Made by a program: the position numbers and the translations under genes
In this document: positions 57,816 to 60,411 of the stretch, piece after piece
How the letters are laid out: each line of letters begins with the position of its first letter
Numbering within the stretch: position 1 is the stretch's first letter
The notes under the pieces: model-generated
The model's database searches: none
What the model was told of the DNA's origin: nothing
Seen by the model: the letters and a program-made list of their open reading frames with translations, nothing else
Source: Sphingobacteriales bacterium UTBCD1
GTDB lineage: Bacteria; Bacteroidota; Bacteroidia; Chitinophagales; Chitinophagaceae
NCBI GenBank assembly: GCA_002066995.1
Contig: MWTC01000022.1
Coordinates: forward strand, 1 to 60,411
Direction: 5' to 3'
DNA length: 60,411 nt

Positions 57816-60245
57816 ATGAAAAGATTTTCATTGTTGCTGGTCATTTTTCTCAGCTATTTTGCTTCAGGGCAAACATTGCAGGAAGTTGAATCCCAACGAG
57901 TGCATCTTCCCAACGGATGGAGCCTGACACCAGTGGGCAAAGCGTTGCCGTTAGGTGATCTGCCATTGAACATGGCAGTGTCTGCTTCAAAAAAATATGT
58001 TGCAGTAACCAATAACGGGCAAAGCGTCCAATCGTTGCAACTCATCGATGCAGCAAATGAAGTGATACTTGATAATGTAGTGGTTCCTAAATCGTGGTAT
58101 GGATTAAAGTTCAGCGCTGATGAGAAATACCTCTATGCTTCCGGCGGAAATGACAACCGGATCCTTCAATATGCAGTGAAAAACAATAAGCTCATTCTGA
58201 ACGACAGTTTAATACTCGGGAAAAAATGGCCGGTAAAAATCTCGCCCACCGGCCTGGATATTGACGATACCCGGAAAATTTTGTACACAGGTACCAAAGA
58301 AAATAGTTCGCTTTATATAGTTGACCTTGCAACTAAAAAAGTAAAAAAGCAGGTAGATCTCCCGGCAGAAGTGTACACCTGTCTTCTTTCGCCGGACAAA
58401 AAAACACTGTACATCAGTTGCTGGGGTTGTAATAAAATATTGTTGTTCGATACAGGAAAAGAGAAGATCATCGGGGAAATTCCCGTCGGTGATCACCCCA
58501 ATGAATTATGCCTGACAAAAAAAGGAAATTATCTGTATGTGGCAAACGGGAATGACAATTCGGTATCAGTGATCCGTGTAAAAACAAAAAAAGTGACCGA
58601 AACATTGAATGCTGCATTGTATCCGAACTCTCCAGCAGGCTCTACTTCAAACGGGCTGGCGTTGAGCGCTGATGAAAAAACATTGTATATCGCCAATGCC
58701 GATAATAATTGCCTGGCAGTGTTTGATGTCAGCCATCCCGGTTTCAGTAAAAGCAGGGGTTTCATACCTACGGGATGGTATCCCACCAATGTAAAGGTCA
58801 TCAATAAGAAGATCTGGATCACAAACGGGAAAGGATTCACTTCGATGGCCAATCCGTATGGGCCTGATCCGGCACGAAAAGATGAAGGAGTGATTTATCA
58901 GAAAGGAGATACAAGTGAACCGATCGGGGTGCAATACATTGCAGGATTATTCAAAGGAAAGATGAGTATCATGAAGGAGCCTTCCGAAAAACAATTGAGC
59001 ATTTACTCGCAGGCAGTGTATCACAACTCGCCTTTCAATAAAGAAAGAGAAATGCTGAGCAATGGTGAAGAAGGTAATCCCATTCCCATGAAAGTAGGCG
59101 GAATATCTCCGATTAAGTATGTCTTTTATATCATCAAAGAAAACAGGACCTATGACCAGGTGCTGGGTGATATGAAAGAAGGCAATGGGGATACTTCCCT
59201 GGTATTGTTTGGAGAAAAAATCACCCCCAATCTTCATAAGATCGCCGGGGAATTTGTATTACTGGATAATTTTTATTGCGATGGTGAAGTAAGCGCTGAC
59301 GGGCATGAATGGAGTATGGGAGCTTATGCTACTGATTACCTGGAAAAAACCTGGCCTACCAGTTATGGAGGAAGAGGTGGTGAATATGACAGCGAAGGGA
59401 AAAGGAAGATCGCCAACAACAAAGTTTATTTATGGGACCAGTGCAGGCAAAAAAACATTTCTTATCGCAGCTACGGTGAATTTGTGGATGATAAGAAAAC
59501 CGGTGTTGAAGTGTTAAAGGATCATTTCTCCCCGGCATTTACCGGTTGGAATCTTTCGGTATATGATACTACCCGTTTTTATCAATGGAAAAATGAATTT
59601 GATTCGTTGATTAAAATTAATGCTGTGCCCCGGTTCAACAGCATTCGTTTTCCGAATGATCATACTGAAGGCCTCCGGATGGGTAAACTGACACCCTTTG
59701 CCCATGTGGCAGACAACGATCTTGCCTGCGGCCTGTTCCTTGAATACTTAAGCAAGAGCCCTATATGGAAACAAAGCGTGGTGTTTATTATTGAAGATGA
59801 TGCGCAAAACGGACCCGATCATGTGGATGCTCACCGCACTACTGCTTATGTGGCGGGAGGATTTGTAAAAAGAAAATTTGTGGATCACAGCATGTATTCC
59901 ACTTCTTCCATGTTGAGGACGATGGAACTGATTCTTGGCCTTGATCCAATGTCACAATACGATGCAGCTGCCGAACCTATGTGGCGTTGTTTTTCCGGCA
60001 CTCCGGACCTCACAGGATATCAATCTGTTCCTGAAAATGTGAATCTTACTGATAAGAATATTGCACAGAATGAATGGCAGCGCCGTTCGGAAAAATTCAA
60101 TTTTGCCAAAGAAGATGCTATACCGGACATGCAGTTCAATGCTGTATTATGGTATGGTATCAGGGGGGATAATGTTCCTTTGCCTGCACCTAAGAGAGCA
60201 GCTTTTTTTAAAGTCACCAAAAACAATGATAAAGATGATGATTGA
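57816..60245 (+). CDS. secreted YncE-like propeller fused to alkaline-phosphatase-superfamily phosphoesterase
   Basis: 809 aa. Signal peptide (1-18, ASGQ). Residues about 45-370 form a YncE-type propeller (KYVAVTNNGQSVQSLQLID and repeats). From about 430 a phosphoesterase domain begins: FYIIKENRTYDQVLGDM (metal/nucleophile region), DGEVSADGHEWS and EDDAQNGPDHVDAHRTTAY (about 660-678, Asp/His metal ligands). This bifunctional arrangement is known from databases, but substrates are not. It probably acts on phospho-substrates outside the inner membrane. Confidence 0.9.
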   Translation: MKRFSLLLVIFLSYFASGQTLQEVESQRVHLPNGWSLTPVGKALPLGDLPLNMAVSASKKYVAVTNNGQSVQSLQLIDAANEVILDNVVVPKSWYGLKFSADEKYLYASGGNDNRILQYAVKNNKLILNDSLILGKKWPVKISPTGLDIDDTRKILYTGTKENSSLYIVDLATKKVKKQVDLPAEVYTCLLSPDKKTLYISCWGCNKILLFDTGKEKIIGEIPVGDHPNELCLTKKGNYLYVANGNDNSVSVIRVKTKKVTETLNAALYPNSPAGSTSNGLALSADEKTLYIANADNNCLAVFDVSHPGFSKSRGFIPTGWYPTNVKVINKKIWITNGKGFTSMANPYGPDPARKDEGVIYQKGDTSEPIGVQYIAGLFKGKMSIMKEPSEKQLSIYSQAVYHNSPFNKEREMLSNGEEGNPIPMKVGGISPIKYVFYIIKENRTYDQVLGDMKEGNGDTSLVLFGEKITPNLHKIAGEFVLLDNFYCDGEVSADGHEWSMGAYATDYLEKTWPTSYGGRGGEYDSEGKRKIANNKVYLWDQCRQKNISYRSYGEFVDDKKTGVEVLKDHFSPAFTGWNLSVYDTTRFYQWKNEFDSLIKINAVPRFNSIRFPNDHTEGLRMGKLTPFAHVADNDLACGLFLEYLSKSPIWKQSVVFIIEDDAQNGPDHVDAHRTTAYVAGGFVKRKFVDHSMYSTSSMLRTMELILGLDPMSQYDAAAEPMWRCFSGTPDLTGYQSVPENVNLTDKNIAQNEWQRRSEKFNFAKEDAIPDMQFNAVLWYGIRGDNVPLPAPKRAAFFKVTKNNDKDDD

Positions 60246-60282
60246 TGTCCTCCACCGTATAAAACCGCAGAATGAATATTTT

Positions 60283-60411
60283 TCAGGAGAATAATTTATT
60301 TACATAAGCGATCTGGCCGATATGGTAAATGTTATGTTGTATCAGGCCGTTCAGCATAAAGCGGTAATTATAATTCCGGGAATGCACTTTTTCCTGTTTT
60401 CCTCGATTTTT
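60283..60411 (-). CDS. DinB-like protein, C-terminal fragment (runs off window)
   Basis: 42 codons open to the window edge, stop TGA at 60283-60285. The motif GLIQHNIYHIGQIAYV is typical of the last helix of DinB/DUF1572 four-helix bundles, with metal-ligand His. The start is outside the window. Converges with the propeller-phosphatase gene. Confidence 0.65.
   Translation of the reverse strand, partial: KNRGKQEKVHSRNYNYRFMLNGLIQHNIYHIGQIAYVNKLFS

Noticed and set aside
1-60411. tRNA, rRNA, CRISPR, integrase or insertion-sequence genes
   Set aside because: I looked for T-loop-like GTTCGA sequences, regular spaced repeats and transposase motifs and found none convincing.

Overview
The window is bacterial chromosome from the phylum Bacteroidota, most like the Chitinophagaceae. 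Three gliding-motility lipoprotein or membrane genes (gldH, gldE, gldD) are present. So are the Bacteroidota-type small basic AURKAIP1/COX24 protein, a NagZ-beta-lactamase fusion, GYF_2 and carboxypeptidase-regulatory-like domains, frequent TTG/GTG starts with weak Shine-Dalgarno sequences, and -7 boxes of the TAnnTTTG type. I see no rRNA, tRNA, CRISPR array, integrase or transposase gene.

Layout. 1-1.45 kb is an AT-rich accessory edge holding a GYF_2 membrane protein broken by an in-frame TAA, and a lipoprotein; a perfect 24-bp palindrome lies between it and dusB. 2.8-5.4 kb (+) is a membrane block: CPBP protease, cdsA, psd. 5.4-7.0 kb holds a divergent HAD phosphatase and SDR. 7.0-10.1 kb (-) reads yicC, gldH, histidine kinase, response regulator. 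10.2-16.6 kb has a 24-codon small ORF with its own terminator, an lpxD homologue, a secreted regulatory-like-domain protein, an epimerase, 3-hydroxyacyl-CoA dehydrogenase, a small membrane protein and pheS. 16.6-23.9 kb (-) is a tripartite RND efflux set preceded by a secreted YncE-type propeller, a PepSY-like protein and a small secreted protein. 24-27.8 kb (+) has a ureohydrolase-fold protein, a Gfo/Idh/MocA oxidoreductase and a D-Ala-D-Ala carboxypeptidase, converging on mutL.

30-32.2 kb holds the most unusual gene: a two-pass receptor with a HAMP linker fused to a complete GT20 (trehalose-6-phosphate-synthase-type) glycosyltransferase. It has its own candidate promoter and an upstream inverted repeat. 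32.4-35.3 kb is the NagZ-beta-lactamase fusion. 35.3-42.4 kb (-) is ricT-like/PSP1, holB, glutathione peroxidase, a beta-helix lipoprotein, comF and radA. 42.9-46.8 kb has a zinc metallopeptidase and a HU-TPR-small ribosomal-type protein-RNase G block. 46.9-52.7 kb (+) is mutY, ssb, gldE, gldD, DUF3109 and a LutB-like protein. 52.7-57.5 kb (-) is an EamA transporter, purH and comEC. 57.8-60.2 kb is a propeller-phosphatase fusion, and the window ends inside a DinB-like gene.

Three cross-cutting themes stand out. (1) Short imperfect tandem tracts with a strict 7- or 8-bp period sit at gene borders and have entered two coding regions (holB zinc finger, purH). (2) Several -7 boxes abut the start codon (pheS, comEC, radA), predicting leaderless mRNAs. 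(3) Two family proteins lack textbook catalytic residues: MutL without the endonuclease motifs and an arginase-fold protein without most metal ligands. All calls come from reading the sequence; no database search was possible.
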